Below are positions 44,756-53,266 of a DNA stretch of 64,000 bases, one piece after another. The stretch comes from Pararobbsia alpina (GTDB lineage: Bacteria > Pseudomonadota > Gammaproteobacteria > Burkholderiales > Burkholderiaceae), in assembly GCF_902859895.1 (NCBI RefSeq), contig NZ_CADIKM010000014.1:1-64000 (forward strand). The letters are read 5' to 3'. Numbering within the stretch: the stretch's first letter is position 1; each line of letters begins with the position of its first letter. Made by a program: the position numbers and the translations under genes. The notes beneath the pieces are model-generated. The model made no database searches, was not told where the DNA came from, and was given only the letters and a program-made list of their open reading frames with translations.

Positions 44756-45499
44756 CTATAACGCAAAGGTGCTGCCCTCATTGGACCACTCGAGCCAGTG
44801 TCGCAAAGTCTCGTGGTGTTCGGCAAGCCCAGCGGGTGTGCCCGCAAAAGCGATCTCGCCGCGGCCCATCAGGTAGACGCGCTGCGCGAGGCGCAACGCG
44901 ATCGACAGCTTCTGCTCGATCAGCAGCACCCCGATGCCCTGCTTCGCGAGCACATCGAGCCAGTCGGCGATCTGCGCAACGACAGCCGGAGCGAGACCTT
45001 CGGTCGGCTCGTCGAGAATCAGCAATACCGGCTCGCCCGCCATCGCGCGGGCCATCGCAAGCATCTGCTGCTCGCCGCCCGACAAGACCCCTGCGCGAAC
45101 GTCGAGACGGCGCGCGAGCAAGGGGAGCGATGCCAGCAGCGGTTCGCACACATGAGCGAATCGCCGCCCCGCGCGCAGGCCGAGCAGCAGATTCTGACGC
45201 ACGGTCAGCGTCGGGAACAGGTCGCGTGTCTCGGCCACGTAGGCGATGCCATGGCGGGCGAGATCACAGGTCCGCCACTGCGATGTCTCGACCCCGTCGA
45301 GTCGCACACTTCCGTGCCGCGCGACCAGACCCATCACGGCCTTCGCCAAGGTCGAACGTCCCGCGCCGTTGCGGCCGAGCAGCGCGACAATCTCCCCTGC
45401 GTCGACACGCAAGTCGATTCCGCGCAGCACCTCGGCCTCGCCATACGATGCGCGAAGGCCGGCGATCTCGAGCAGCGGCGTCAAGGTTGCTGTCGTCAT
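44756..45499 (-). CDS. livF: Branched-chain amino acid-type ABC transporter, ATP-binding protein LivF
   Basis: A 247-residue ABC ATPase of the LivF subtype. Walker A is GRNGAGRST, with Arg48 in place of the usual Lys; the signature is LSGGEQQMLAMARAM, and Walker B is LLILDEPTEGL. The EQK in LLIEQKLSIAL replaces the switch His, as is usual in LivF. I chose ATG 45499 (MTTATLTPLLEI); a run of Asp codons above it comes from a hexamer repeat. It is the last gene of the liv cluster, 22 bp after livG, and pairs with livG as a heterodimeric motor for LivHM. Substrate is unknown: amide, urea, amino acid or aromatic compounds all use this family. Confidence 0.88.
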   Translation of the reverse strand: MTTATLTPLLEIAGLRASYGEAEVLRGIDLRVDAGEIVALLGRNGAGRSTLAKAVMGLVARHGSVRLDGVETSQWRTCDLARHGIAYVAETRDLFPTLTVRQNLLLGLRAGRRFAHVCEPLLASLPLLARRLDVRAGVLSGGEQQMLAMARAMAGEPVLLILDEPTEGLAPAVVAQIADWLDVLAKQGIGVLLIEQKLSIALRLAQRVYLMGRGEIAFAGTPAGLAEHHETLRHWLEWSNEGSTFAL

Positions 45500-45502
45500 G
45501 GG

Positions 45503-45526
45503 GTCATCGTCATCGTCATCGTCATG
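45503..45526. repeat. GTCATC hexamer repeat between livG and livF
   Basis: Three GTCATC units and one GTCATG directly between the two genes (GATGAC on the coding strand). It overlaps the livG stop codon (45522) and the spacer before livF, so unit loss or gain would alter the livG C terminus or the livF ribosome spacing. Confidence 0.8.
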
Positions 45527-46319
45527 GCAACGGCCTCCCGGCTTCGTCGCCCGCTTCGGCGAAGGCACCCGCATAGACGCGCCGCACGCCGGCGTCGTTT
45601 CGGATGACCGGCGGTTCGCCGCTCGCGATCACGGCACCTTGCGCAAGCACGGAGATATGGTGCGCAAGCTCGAACACCACGCTCATGTCGTGTTCGACGA
45701 TCAGCAATGTCTTGCCCGCCCCAAGGGTACGGAGCAAAGCGACCGTATGCCGCGCCTCGTCGCGGCTCATGCCCGCGGTCGGTTCATCGAGCAGCACGAG
45801 GCTCGGGTCGCCGGCAAACGCGAGACCGAGCTCGAGCAGGCGCCGTTGTGCGTACGGAAGCGAGTCGACCCGGTCATCGCGCCGCGCACCCAGGCCGAGC
45901 ATGTCGAGCAAGCGATCGGATTCGCCCCCAAGGTCGGCGCGCGCATGAAGGCGCCGCCATGGCGTGTCGCTCGAAAACCGCGTGGCGTGCGCACCGAGCG
46001 CGGCGACGCGCAGATTCTCGGCGACGGACATTCCGTCGAACAGGGCCGACAGTTGAAACGCGCGCGACACGCCTCGCCGCCGGATCGCGTGCGGCGGCAA
46101 ACCGCGGATATCGCGATCGTTGAACAGTACGCGGCCGGACTGAGGACGCCGCCGTCCGCTGATCACGTCGAATACCGTCGATTTGCCCGCACCGTTGGGG
46201 CCGATCAATGCATGCGTCTCGCCCCGGCCGATGCGCAGATCGACACCCGCGAGGATTTCGGTCGCACCCGCGCGATAGATCACGTGCTCGAGTTCGAGTA
46301 TCCAGGTATGCGGCGTCAT
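45522..46319 (-). CDS. livG: Branched-chain amino acid-type ABC transporter, ATP-binding protein LivG
   Basis: A 265-residue ABC ATPase with a normal Walker A (GPNGAGKST), a signature-like LPYAQRRLLELGLAFAG (LivG variant), Walker B LVLLDEPTAGM and switch His in LIVEHDM. Its ATG overlaps the TGA of the permease gene livM by four bases. Paired with LivF it should drive transport by LivH and LivM. Confidence 0.9.
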   Translation of the reverse strand: MTPHTWILELEHVIYRAGATEILAGVDLRIGRGETHALIGPNGAGKSTVFDVISGRRRPQSGRVLFNDRDIRGLPPHAIRRRGVSRAFQLSALFDGMSVAENLRVAALGAHATRFSSDTPWRRLHARADLGGESDRLLDMLGLGARRDDRVDSLPYAQRRLLELGLAFAGDPSLVLLDEPTAGMSRDEARHTVALLRTLGAGKTLLIVEHDMSVVFELAHHISVLAQGAVIASGEPPVIRNDAGVRRVYAGAFAEAGDEAGRPLP

Positions 46320-47515
46320 TGCCTGACTTCCCTGCGCAAGCTCACCATCCAGATCGCCGCGCCGCTTATCCATAGCACGGCCGCCCATTGCCAGGGCTCG
46401 CGGGTGGCCGCATCGAAACGGACGTTCCCCCATGTCAGGAGCGAGCCGCTATCGGCGGACACCGTGAGCCGGTAAGTCATCTCGATACTCAGGATCAACG
46501 CTGCAAGCAACACGGCGCCCGCGAGTGCCCGCATGAGCGTGATGCGTGCGCGCACGACCCGGATCCCGTCGATCAGGCCAGCGGGCGACAGCGACACGAC
46601 GCCTATGAACAGCAAGCCGAGGTAGAACGGCCATGCGCGCGTGAGCGTGGCGAGCGCGACCGCGAATCCCGTGTACACCAGCGTGCCCAGCAACGGCCCC
46701 CGCCATCCCGATGCACCGCCGAGCACGACCGCCAGCAGCACGGCGCCGGACTGCCCAAGCCCGAACGCATCGCCCGACACATGCTCGTTCGCGATCGCCA
46801 TCAACGCACCCGCGACGCCCGCAAATGCCGCCGACGCGATCATCATCCGGTAGCGGATGCGCGCCACGTCGAGCCCGACAAATGCCGCGCGCACCGGCTG
46901 CTCCCGCACCGCATGCGCGGCGAGACCGAGCGGGGTTCGCACCAGTGCACGCATCGCGACGACGGCGAGCACGGCCCAGACTGCGATCAGACCATAAGCA
47001 TGACGCTCAGGGCCGAGATCGAACGGCGACCAGCCGAGGGTGCGATCGGTCGATATGCCGCCCTCTCCGCCGAACACCGCGGGCCACGCGGCCGATCCGG
47101 TCGCGAGCAGCTCGCCCATGCCGAGCGTGATCATCGCGAAGGCGATGCCACCGCGGCGCGTCGCGAACCAGCCGAGCGTCGCACCACCGAGCGCACCGGC
47201 CAGCCCGCCTACCAGGGGCAGCAGCGGTGTCGGCGATGGCCAGTGCTCGCTGCCCGCGAGATTCAAGGCATAGGCGGCCGCGAATGCGCCGATGCCAGCA
47301 TAGGCCGCATGACCGAAAGACAGCAGGCCCGTTTCGCCGAGCAGCAACTGGAACGACTGCGCAAGCACGATCATCGCCGCGGCCTGGCTTGCGAACGACA
47401 ACGGCAGGCCTCCCGACCATAGCGGCACACAGGCGGCCAGCGCGCAGACCGACACGGTCGCCGCACGACGCACGCGCGCGTGGCGCCGCCAGTCCCGAAG
47501 CACATCAAGCGTCAA
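46316..47515 (-). CDS. livM: Branched-chain amino acid-type ABC transporter, permease LivM
   Basis: A 399-residue permease with about ten membrane helices. Conserved LivM text includes FQLLLGETGLLSFGHAAYAGIGAFAAAY, ATRRGGIAFAMITLGMGELL and VREQPVRAAFVGLDVARIRYR (quoted in part). I chose the TTG at 47515 because GGGAGGGG lies 5 nt upstream and the codon overlaps the livH TGA (TTGA); a GTG at 47503 is the alternative but its spacing to that site is 16 nt. It is probably translationally coupled to livH. The C-terminal 30 residues form a last hydrophobic segment. Confidence 0.88.
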   Translation of the reverse strand: MTLDVLRDWRRHARVRRAATVSVCALAACVPLWSGGLPLSFASQAAAMIVLAQSFQLLLGETGLLSFGHAAYAGIGAFAAAYALNLAGSEHWPSPTPLLPLVGGLAGALGGATLGWFATRRGGIAFAMITLGMGELLATGSAAWPAVFGGEGGISTDRTLGWSPFDLGPERHAYGLIAVWAVLAVVAMRALVRTPLGLAAHAVREQPVRAAFVGLDVARIRYRMMIASAAFAGVAGALMAIANEHVSGDAFGLGQSGAVLLAVVLGGASGWRGPLLGTLVYTGFAVALATLTRAWPFYLGLLFIGVVSLSPAGLIDGIRVVRARITLMRALAGAVLLAALILSIEMTYRLTVSADSGSLLTWGNVRFDAATREPWQWAAVLWISGAAIWMVSLRREVRQ

Positions 47516-48474
47516 TTGTCCCCTCCCGCCGGCCGAGCGCCAAGCCAGCCACTCGGCCTGATGAGTAATGTCAGGATCAGCAGCAGGTAAGGAAGTGCCG
47601 GTGCAAGGCGCGCAAGCGTCAGGCCGCTTTGCGCGCCCGCGCCCGGCAAGAGCCGGATATCGAGTGCCACGGCGAAGGTTTGCAGCAAGCCGATGCCCAG
47701 TGAGGCGAGGAACGCGCCGCCGAGCGAACCGAGACCGCCAACCACGGCAACCACGAACACGATAGGTCCGATGGAGTCCGCCATTCCAGGCTCGACTACG
47801 AATGCATGTCCGCCGACCACGCCGGCCACGGCGGCCAGACCCGCACCGAGTGCGAAGACCAGTGTGAACACACGATCGACGTCGTGGCCGAGCGCGGCGA
47901 CGGCATCGGGATGCGTGCGCGCGGCCTCGATCACGAGACCGGTACGGCTGCGCTTGAGCGCCAGGGTCAGCACGAGCAGCATGCCGACCGAGATCGCCAT
48001 CATGAACGCGCGATAGCGCGGAAAAGGCACGCCGAATGCATCGAACAACGGCCCGTCGAGCACAGCGGGAAGTGTCGCGGTCTGTGGCGACAGACCCCAG
48101 GCAAGCTTGACCATTTCGTCGATCAGATAGGCCAGGCCGAACGTGAAGAGCAACTCGGCGATCTGGCCGTGAACACGCAGGCGCCGTAGCCCGTAACGTT
48201 CGACGAAGGCCCCGACGAGTGCCACCGCGAGCGGCGCCAGCACGAGAGAAGACCAGAAGCCGAGCCGGTGCCCGAGCGCGAACGCGAAATAGGCACCGAG
48301 CATATAGAAGCTTGCATGAGCGAAGTTCATCACGCCCATGAGGCTGAACACCAGCGTCAGGCCTGCAGAGAGCATGAATAGCAGCAGTCCGAATGCGAGG
48401 CCGCTCAGGCCGTTCGTCACCCAGAACGAGAGCGCGTGCAAGAGTGGAACCGTGCTCATCGTGCTCGCTTGCAT
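47512..48474 (-). CDS. livH: Branched-chain amino acid-type ABC transporter, permease LivH
   Basis: A 320-residue LivH permease with about eight to nine helices and the typical N-terminal block LAFGLLLFMLSAGLTLVFSLMGVMNFAHASFYMLGAY (quoted in part). VVGGLGSLGGAFLASLGIGLLQ is the conserved LivH loop near the C terminus. Either ATG 48474 or ATG 48459 can be the start; neither has a strong ribosome site. It opens the livHMGF cluster. No periplasmic binding protein (LivK) gene adjoins it, which is unusual. Confidence 0.9.
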   Translation of the reverse strand: MQASTMSTVPLLHALSFWVTNGLSGLAFGLLLFMLSAGLTLVFSLMGVMNFAHASFYMLGAYFAFALGHRLGFWSSLVLAPLAVALVGAFVERYGLRRLRVHGQIAELLFTFGLAYLIDEMVKLAWGLSPQTATLPAVLDGPLFDAFGVPFPRYRAFMMAISVGMLLVLTLALKRSRTGLVIEAARTHPDAVAALGHDVDRVFTLVFALGAGLAAVAGVVGGHAFVVEPGMADSIGPIVFVVAVVGGLGSLGGAFLASLGIGLLQTFAVALDIRLLPGAGAQSGLTLARLAPALPYLLLILTLLIRPSGWLGARPAGGDN

Positions 48475-48764
48475 CCCTGTCGAGGCTCACCTTTACCCTC
48501 GACGGGCGAGGCCGCACGCGGAATGGATTGAAAGCTTGGGGCGCATAACGCCGGGGTGCCGCGTTCGGCCACGGAAAACTCCTGTTCGGAAAGGGATAGG
48601 GCCCAATGGTATCGCGGCAGGCGGTGGAACCGGACGCCATCCGTGGGTCTGTCACGCGCCGGGGCTAGAATCGCGGACATCATCGGCGCGCGCGGCGAAA
48701 CCTATCGCCATGTGCACCGGACCACGCTATTCTCAGGCGACTGCCGATCCGCCTCCTCTTCCAG

Positions 48765-50135
48765 ATGACCGAGCTCTCACGCAGCGCCCCGACGCCATCT
48801 CACAGCCAGTACCAGTTGATGCGCGAACGTCGCTTCGCGCCGTTCTTCTGGACGCTGTTTCTCGGCGCGCTCAATGACAACATCTTCAAGGTCGGCTTTA
48901 CCTCATTGCTGACCTTCCAGGCCGCACAGTTCGGCAACGTCGATCCGAAAAACGCGGCCTTCATCATCTCGGCCATTTTCATCCTGCCTTTCGTGCTGTT
49001 CTCGGCGACTTCGGGGCAGATCGCCGACAAGTACGACAAGGCCTCGCTGACACGACTGGTCAAGGTATTCGAGATCGGCATCATGCTGCTCGGCACAGCG
49101 GGATACGTGCTCCACGACGTCACGATTCTCTATGTCTGCACGTTCCTGATGGGCACGCATTCGACCTTGTTCGGACCCGTCAAGTACGCCTATCTTCCGC
49201 AGCATCTGCGCGAGGACGAACTCGTAGGCGGCAACGGCATCGTCGAGTCGGGCACCTCTATCGCGATCCTGCTCGGCACGATCGCAGGCAGCGAAGCAGC
49301 GAGAGTCGGCAGTCAGGGCACGCTCGTGTTGTCACTCGGCTGTGTCGGCGTCGCAGTGCTCGGGCGTGTCGGCGCGGGCTTCGTGCCGCGCTCCACCGCC
49401 GCCCAACCGGAGCTCGCGATCAACTGGAATCCGCTGACCGAAACCTGGCGAAACCTCGCGCTCGCGCGCGCCGACCGCACGCTGTTCGTCGGTCTGCTGG
49501 GCATCTCGTGGCTCTGGTTCGTCGGGGCCACCCTGCTGACCTCGTTCTTCAGTTTTGCCAAGGACAACCTGTTCGCGGATGCCGGTGTCGTCACGCTGCT
49601 ACTGGCCACCTTCTCGGTCGGCATCGGCATCGGCTCGCTGCTGTGTGAACGACTATCGGGCCGCCGTGTCGAGCTCGGGCTGGTGCCTCTGGGCGCCATC
49701 GGCATGTCGGTGTTCGCGGCCGATCTCTACCTGGCTTCGAGACATGCGCCCACGGCCGATCACCTGCTCGGCTTCGTCGCCTTCCTCGGCGATGGAGCGC
49801 ACTGGCGCGTGCTGATCGACCTGCTGTTGCTGTCCGTGTCGGGCGGGATCTACAGCGTGCCGCTCTATGCATTGATCCAGCACCGCAGCAAGGTGACTCA
49901 CCGAGCGCGCATGATCGCGGCGAACAACATCCTCAACTCGCTGTTCATGATCGTGTCCTCGCTGATGGCGCTCGCGCTGACGGCGCTTCACTTCACCATT
50001 CCCGAACTCTATCTGACTACAGCAGTGCTGAATGTGGTCGTGACTTCCGGACTCTTTATCGCGGTACCGGAATTTCTCACACGATTCAAGGCGTGGATCG
50101 GCGGTGCGGCGGATAAAAAAACCGGCAACTCATAA
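48765..50135 (+). CDS. LplT-like MFS transporter (lysophospholipid transporter family)
   Basis: A 456-residue MFS protein of about twelve helices. RFAPFFWTLFLGALNDNIFKVG at the N terminus and SGQIADKYDKASLTRLVK are characteristic of the LplT family, which flips lysophospholipids inward in E. coli. IQHRSKVTHRARMIAANNILNSLFMI in the C-terminal half is another family block. No acyltransferase (Aas) partner is fused or adjacent, unlike E. coli lplT-aas. The ATG at 48765 is the first good one, and the spacer to the divergent livH gene is 290 bp. Confidence 0.82.
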   Translation: MTELSRSAPTPSHSQYQLMRERRFAPFFWTLFLGALNDNIFKVGFTSLLTFQAAQFGNVDPKNAAFIISAIFILPFVLFSATSGQIADKYDKASLTRLVKVFEIGIMLLGTAGYVLHDVTILYVCTFLMGTHSTLFGPVKYAYLPQHLREDELVGGNGIVESGTSIAILLGTIAGSEAARVGSQGTLVLSLGCVGVAVLGRVGAGFVPRSTAAQPELAINWNPLTETWRNLALARADRTLFVGLLGISWLWFVGATLLTSFFSFAKDNLFADAGVVTLLLATFSVGIGIGSLLCERLSGRRVELGLVPLGAIGMSVFAADLYLASRHAPTADHLLGFVAFLGDGAHWRVLIDLLLLSVSGGIYSVPLYALIQHRSKVTHRARMIAANNILNSLFMIVSSLMALALTALHFTIPELYLTTAVLNVVVTSGLFIAVPEFLTRFKAWIGGAADKKTGNS

Positions 50136-50151
50136 CGCAGAAATAGTGACG

Positions 50152-50169
50152 CAAAATCACCTGATTTTG
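50152..50169. terminator. Perfect 8-bp hairpin after the LplT-like gene
   Basis: CAAAATCA and TGATTTTG pair perfectly around CC, 17 bp after the MFS stop. There is no following T-run, so it may be a 3'-end stabiliser or a weak terminator rather than a strong intrinsic one. Confidence 0.45.
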
Positions 50170-50360
50170 TTGCCTGGCTAACTATTTCCGTGAGACACGG
50201 ACTCTCACAAATACACGTCAAAATAAACTGCTCCTTGCATCGCTCGTTGCTTTTTTACTGCCACCGCTTATATTCCTGGCAGCTTGGCACTGCGCTCTTT
50301 TCGAGCGCGCGCAGCTATCGAGCGGCGTCGTCGCTTTTGTCGATGTCTAAGGAGCACACG

Positions 50361-51911
50361 ATGACGAAATCCGTCACTTCGCATGCCAGATGGATCGGAA
50401 ATGCAGTATTGAGTGGTCTTGTCGCGGCAGGCGCAATATGGGCGATGCATGCGATTCCGAGTTCAGATGCGCAGACCCCCACACCTGCGCCACCCGGCGC
50501 GCCCGCGGCCGCACCGGTCAGCGCTGCACCCAGGCTCGACGCCCAGCAACTCGACGCGCTGACCGCGCCGATCGCACTCTATCCGGACGCGCTGCTCGCC
50601 CAGGTGCTGATGGCAACGACGTTTCCGGACGACCTCGTCGCCGCCGCCGCATGGTCGAGGCAGAACCCAAAGCTCACCGGCGACGATGCCGTTCGCGCGG
50701 TTTCGTCGACGGCCTGGGATCCAAGTGTACAGTCGCTGGTTGCATTTCCGCAGGCGCTCGCGACAATGTCACAGAAGCCCGACTGGGTCAGCAACATCGG
50801 GCAGGCTTTCCTTGCCCAGCCGAACGACGTGATGGACTCGGTCCAGCGCCTGCGCAATGCGGCATACAAGGCAGGCAACCTGTCGACGTCGTCGCAACAG
50901 AAAGTCGTCGTGCAACCCGCCACGACGACGACCAGCACGATCGTGATCGAACCGGCCAACCCGCAGGTCGTCTATGTGCCGACCTATAACCCGACGGTGG
51001 TCTACGGACCCTGGCCCTACCCGACCTATCCACCCGTCTATATGCCGCCGCCGCCCGGCTATGTGGTCGGCACGGCACTCGTCAGCGGACTCGCGTTCGG
51101 CGCCGGCGTCGCCATTACCCATTCACTGTGGGGCGGGTGTGACTGGGGTCGCAACGACGTCAACGTGAACGTGAACCGCTACAACAACATCAACGTGAAT
51201 CACAAGATCAACGCAAGCCGCACGACGGCGAACTGGGACCGGTCGACGGCGGCCGTGAACCGGAATCGCAATGTGGCGAATACCAACCGGCTGCAGGGCG
51301 GTGCCGCGAACCGCCCTGCAGGGGGTGTCGCCCATGCCGTCGGCGATGCGAAAGCCGACCGCAGCGCATATCGAGGACGCGACAACGCGCAGCGCGACCA
51401 GGCCCGTAACACCCTCAGCCAGCGCACGGGTCAGAATTTGAACAGCCCCGCGACCGACCGCGTGCAGAACATCCGTCAGGGAGGCAATGCGAAGGATGGC
51501 CTCGCAAATAGTGGCCACGGTGGCGCACAGGGTTCGACCCATCGCGATATCGACAACCGCGCGCAGAACATGAACCGCGACAACGCACTGCGCGATGCAG
51601 GTAACGGCAAAGCAAGCCGGCAGAGCGTCGAACGCGGACAGCAAAGCCGTAGTGCGGCGGCGTCACGCGCCCCCCAGACCGCGAGCCTTCGCGGGAGTGG
51701 CCCCGGTGGCAATGTCGCAAGGCCGGCAGGTGGCGCACCGGCGGATGGACGCGCGCACGGAGCGGGCGGTGCGCCTGGTGCACACGTGGCGGGGGGTGCG
51801 CATGGTGCGGGCGGTGCACACGGGGCGGGGGGTGCGCACGGCAGTGGCTTGGGCGGCGGGGGCGGTCATGATGGAGGAGGCCATGGTGGTGGCGGCGGCC
51901 TGCGCCGATGA
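50361..51911 (+). CDS. DUF3300 exported protein with Asn- and Gly/His-rich C-terminal half
   Basis: A 516-residue exported protein. A signal peptide (about residues 1-38) ends near SSDAQ. The DUF3300 domain spans about residues 60-260: LTAPIALYPDALLAQVLMATTFP, AWDPSVQSLVAFPQALATMS and VVYVPTYNPTVVYGPWPYPTYPP (in part), then a hydrophobic GTALVSGLAFGAG. After it come Asn/Asp/Arg-rich low-complexity sequence (VNVNRYNNINVNHKIN) and a Gly/His/Ala-rich tail. The ATG at 50361 has AAGGAG 6 nt upstream. It precedes the DUF2950 gene by about 140 bp on the same strand, the common pairing of these families. An envelope or surface role is inferred only. Confidence 0.85.
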   Translation: MTKSVTSHARWIGNAVLSGLVAAGAIWAMHAIPSSDAQTPTPAPPGAPAAAPVSAAPRLDAQQLDALTAPIALYPDALLAQVLMATTFPDDLVAAAAWSRQNPKLTGDDAVRAVSSTAWDPSVQSLVAFPQALATMSQKPDWVSNIGQAFLAQPNDVMDSVQRLRNAAYKAGNLSTSSQQKVVVQPATTTTSTIVIEPANPQVVYVPTYNPTVVYGPWPYPTYPPVYMPPPPGYVVGTALVSGLAFGAGVAITHSLWGGCDWGRNDVNVNVNRYNNINVNHKINASRTTANWDRSTAAVNRNRNVANTNRLQGGAANRPAGGVAHAVGDAKADRSAYRGRDNAQRDQARNTLSQRTGQNLNSPATDRVQNIRQGGNAKDGLANSGHGGAQGSTHRDIDNRAQNMNRDNALRDAGNGKASRQSVERGQQSRSAAASRAPQTASLRGSGPGGNVARPAGGAPADGRAHGAGGAPGAHVAGGAHGAGGAHGAGGAHGSGLGGGGGHDGGGHGGGGGLRR

Positions 51912-51940
51912 GGCTTCGACCTAGAACCTAAGGCTTCGGG

Positions 51941-51995
51941 CTGAGGCTGAGGCTGAGGGTGAGGGTGAGGCTGAGGCTGAGGGCTGAGGCTGAGC
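51941..51995. repeat. CTGAGG/GTGAGG hexamer repeats between DUF3300 and DUF2950 genes
   Basis: About nine hexamer units (CTGAGG with some GTGAGG, one with an extra G), at the 3' end of the DUF3300 gene and upstream of the DUF2950 ATG (52053). It is a purine-rich repeat on the plus strand and could change transcript stability or spacing if it expands. Confidence 0.8.
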
Positions 51996-52052
51996 AAGCA
52001 AGACGCGGCTACCCTGCCGCGTAAAACATGATTCAAATGCAAGGAGTGTCCC

Positions 52053-53003
52053 ATGACCCGGTTTCGGCCATCCTATGTACGATTCCGCGAGCCGCGAAAC
52101 ACCTCGCGCCCAGCGGCGATGCTGACGGCACTCGCCACGATTGCCGCACTCTCCGGGATGGCCGGCAACGTAAGTGCGCAGGCGGTGTATCCCTCACCCG
52201 AGCAGGCGGCCGAGGCGTTGCAGCAAGCCATCGCCCTGGACGACGACGACGCCCTCAAAAAAGTGCTGGGTGCGAACTATGTGAATTTCATACCGGTGGG
52301 TTCGGTGGGTGAAGACGACATCTATGCCTTCCTCGGCGCCTACGCCAAACATCACGAGGTCGTCAGAAAGGGGGAGGACGTCGCGCATCTTCAAGCGGGC
52401 GATTCGGGCTGGACGCTGCCCATTCCAATCGAAAAAACATCGAAAGGCTGGCACTTCGAAGTCAAGCAGGCCCACGACGAAATGGCTGACCGGCGCATCG
52501 GCCGCAATGAACTGTCCGCGATCCAGACCGTGCTTGCGATCGGCGATGCGCAGCGCGATTTCGCCGCCGCGCAGGGCTCGACCGTCTATGCACAGCGCTT
52601 CGTCAGCCATCGCGGAAAGCGGGACGGCCTCTACTGGCCAGTCGGGAAAGACGAACCCGAGAGCCCGCTAGGCGCGCTCGCCGCCGTGATGGATCCCACC
52701 GCTGCGCCAGGCCAGGCCTATCATGGCTATCACTACCGGATCCTGAGCGCACAGGGAACGCATGCGCCGGGCGGTGCGCGCAGCTATATCGATGCCGGCA
52801 AAATGAGTGGCGGATATGCCGTGCTTGCGTGGCCAGCCAAATATGGCGACACAGGTGTCATGACGTTTGTCGCCGGCAGCGACGGCAAGGTATATCAACG
52901 AGATTTCGGATCGCAATCGGCATCTGCCGCCGCCCGCATCAAGACATTCGATCCGGGTCCTGGCTGGGAAGCGGTTCCCGATACCGCGCTTTCGGCTCAA
53001 TAG
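52053..53003 (+). CDS. DUF2950 family exported protein
   Basis: A 316-residue protein with an N-terminal signal peptide (hydrophobic stretch AAMLTALATIAALSGMAGN, cleaved near VSA-QAV). The DUF2950 body has FPSPEQAA-like text (YPSPEQAAEAL) and FVSHRGKRDGLYWPVG, and the conserved YRILSAQGTHAPGGARSYI followed by GVMTFVAGSDGKVYQRDFG. The ATG has AAGGAG 6-7 nt upstream. It is the second gene of the DUF3300-DUF2950 pair; no enzymatic motif is known for the family, so envelope maintenance is only a guess. Confidence 0.88.
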   Translation: MTRFRPSYVRFREPRNTSRPAAMLTALATIAALSGMAGNVSAQAVYPSPEQAAEALQQAIALDDDDALKKVLGANYVNFIPVGSVGEDDIYAFLGAYAKHHEVVRKGEDVAHLQAGDSGWTLPIPIEKTSKGWHFEVKQAHDEMADRRIGRNELSAIQTVLAIGDAQRDFAAAQGSTVYAQRFVSHRGKRDGLYWPVGKDEPESPLGALAAVMDPTAAPGQAYHGYHYRILSAQGTHAPGGARSYIDAGKMSGGYAVLAWPAKYGDTGVMTFVAGSDGKVYQRDFGSQSASAAARIKTFDPGPGWEAVPDTALSAQ

Positions 53004-53266
53004 GCGCAATAACAGCTTCGATACGCGCTATTCAGCACCGGTAATGATTGAAAAGGGGGAGGCGCCCCGTTGCGGTATATGGATCACAATGCGAAGTAAT
53101 ACAATCGCTCGAATAGCGCGATACCGCCAAATTAATTCAATCTACGATCGTTCTCGTCAATACAGCATAATCTGTCTTGAGTGATACCGTCGACAGACCA
53201 TCGGTGTACTGGCATTTTCCATTACGCCAACCCCGCGGAGCGCCACTCCGCATTGTCTATTCGAAT

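Noticed and set aside
47516-48655. The long in-frame N-terminal extension of livM over livH
   Set aside because: It overlaps all of livH on the same strand and has no membrane pattern. The TTG at 47515 has a strong ribosome site and gives normal LivM length.
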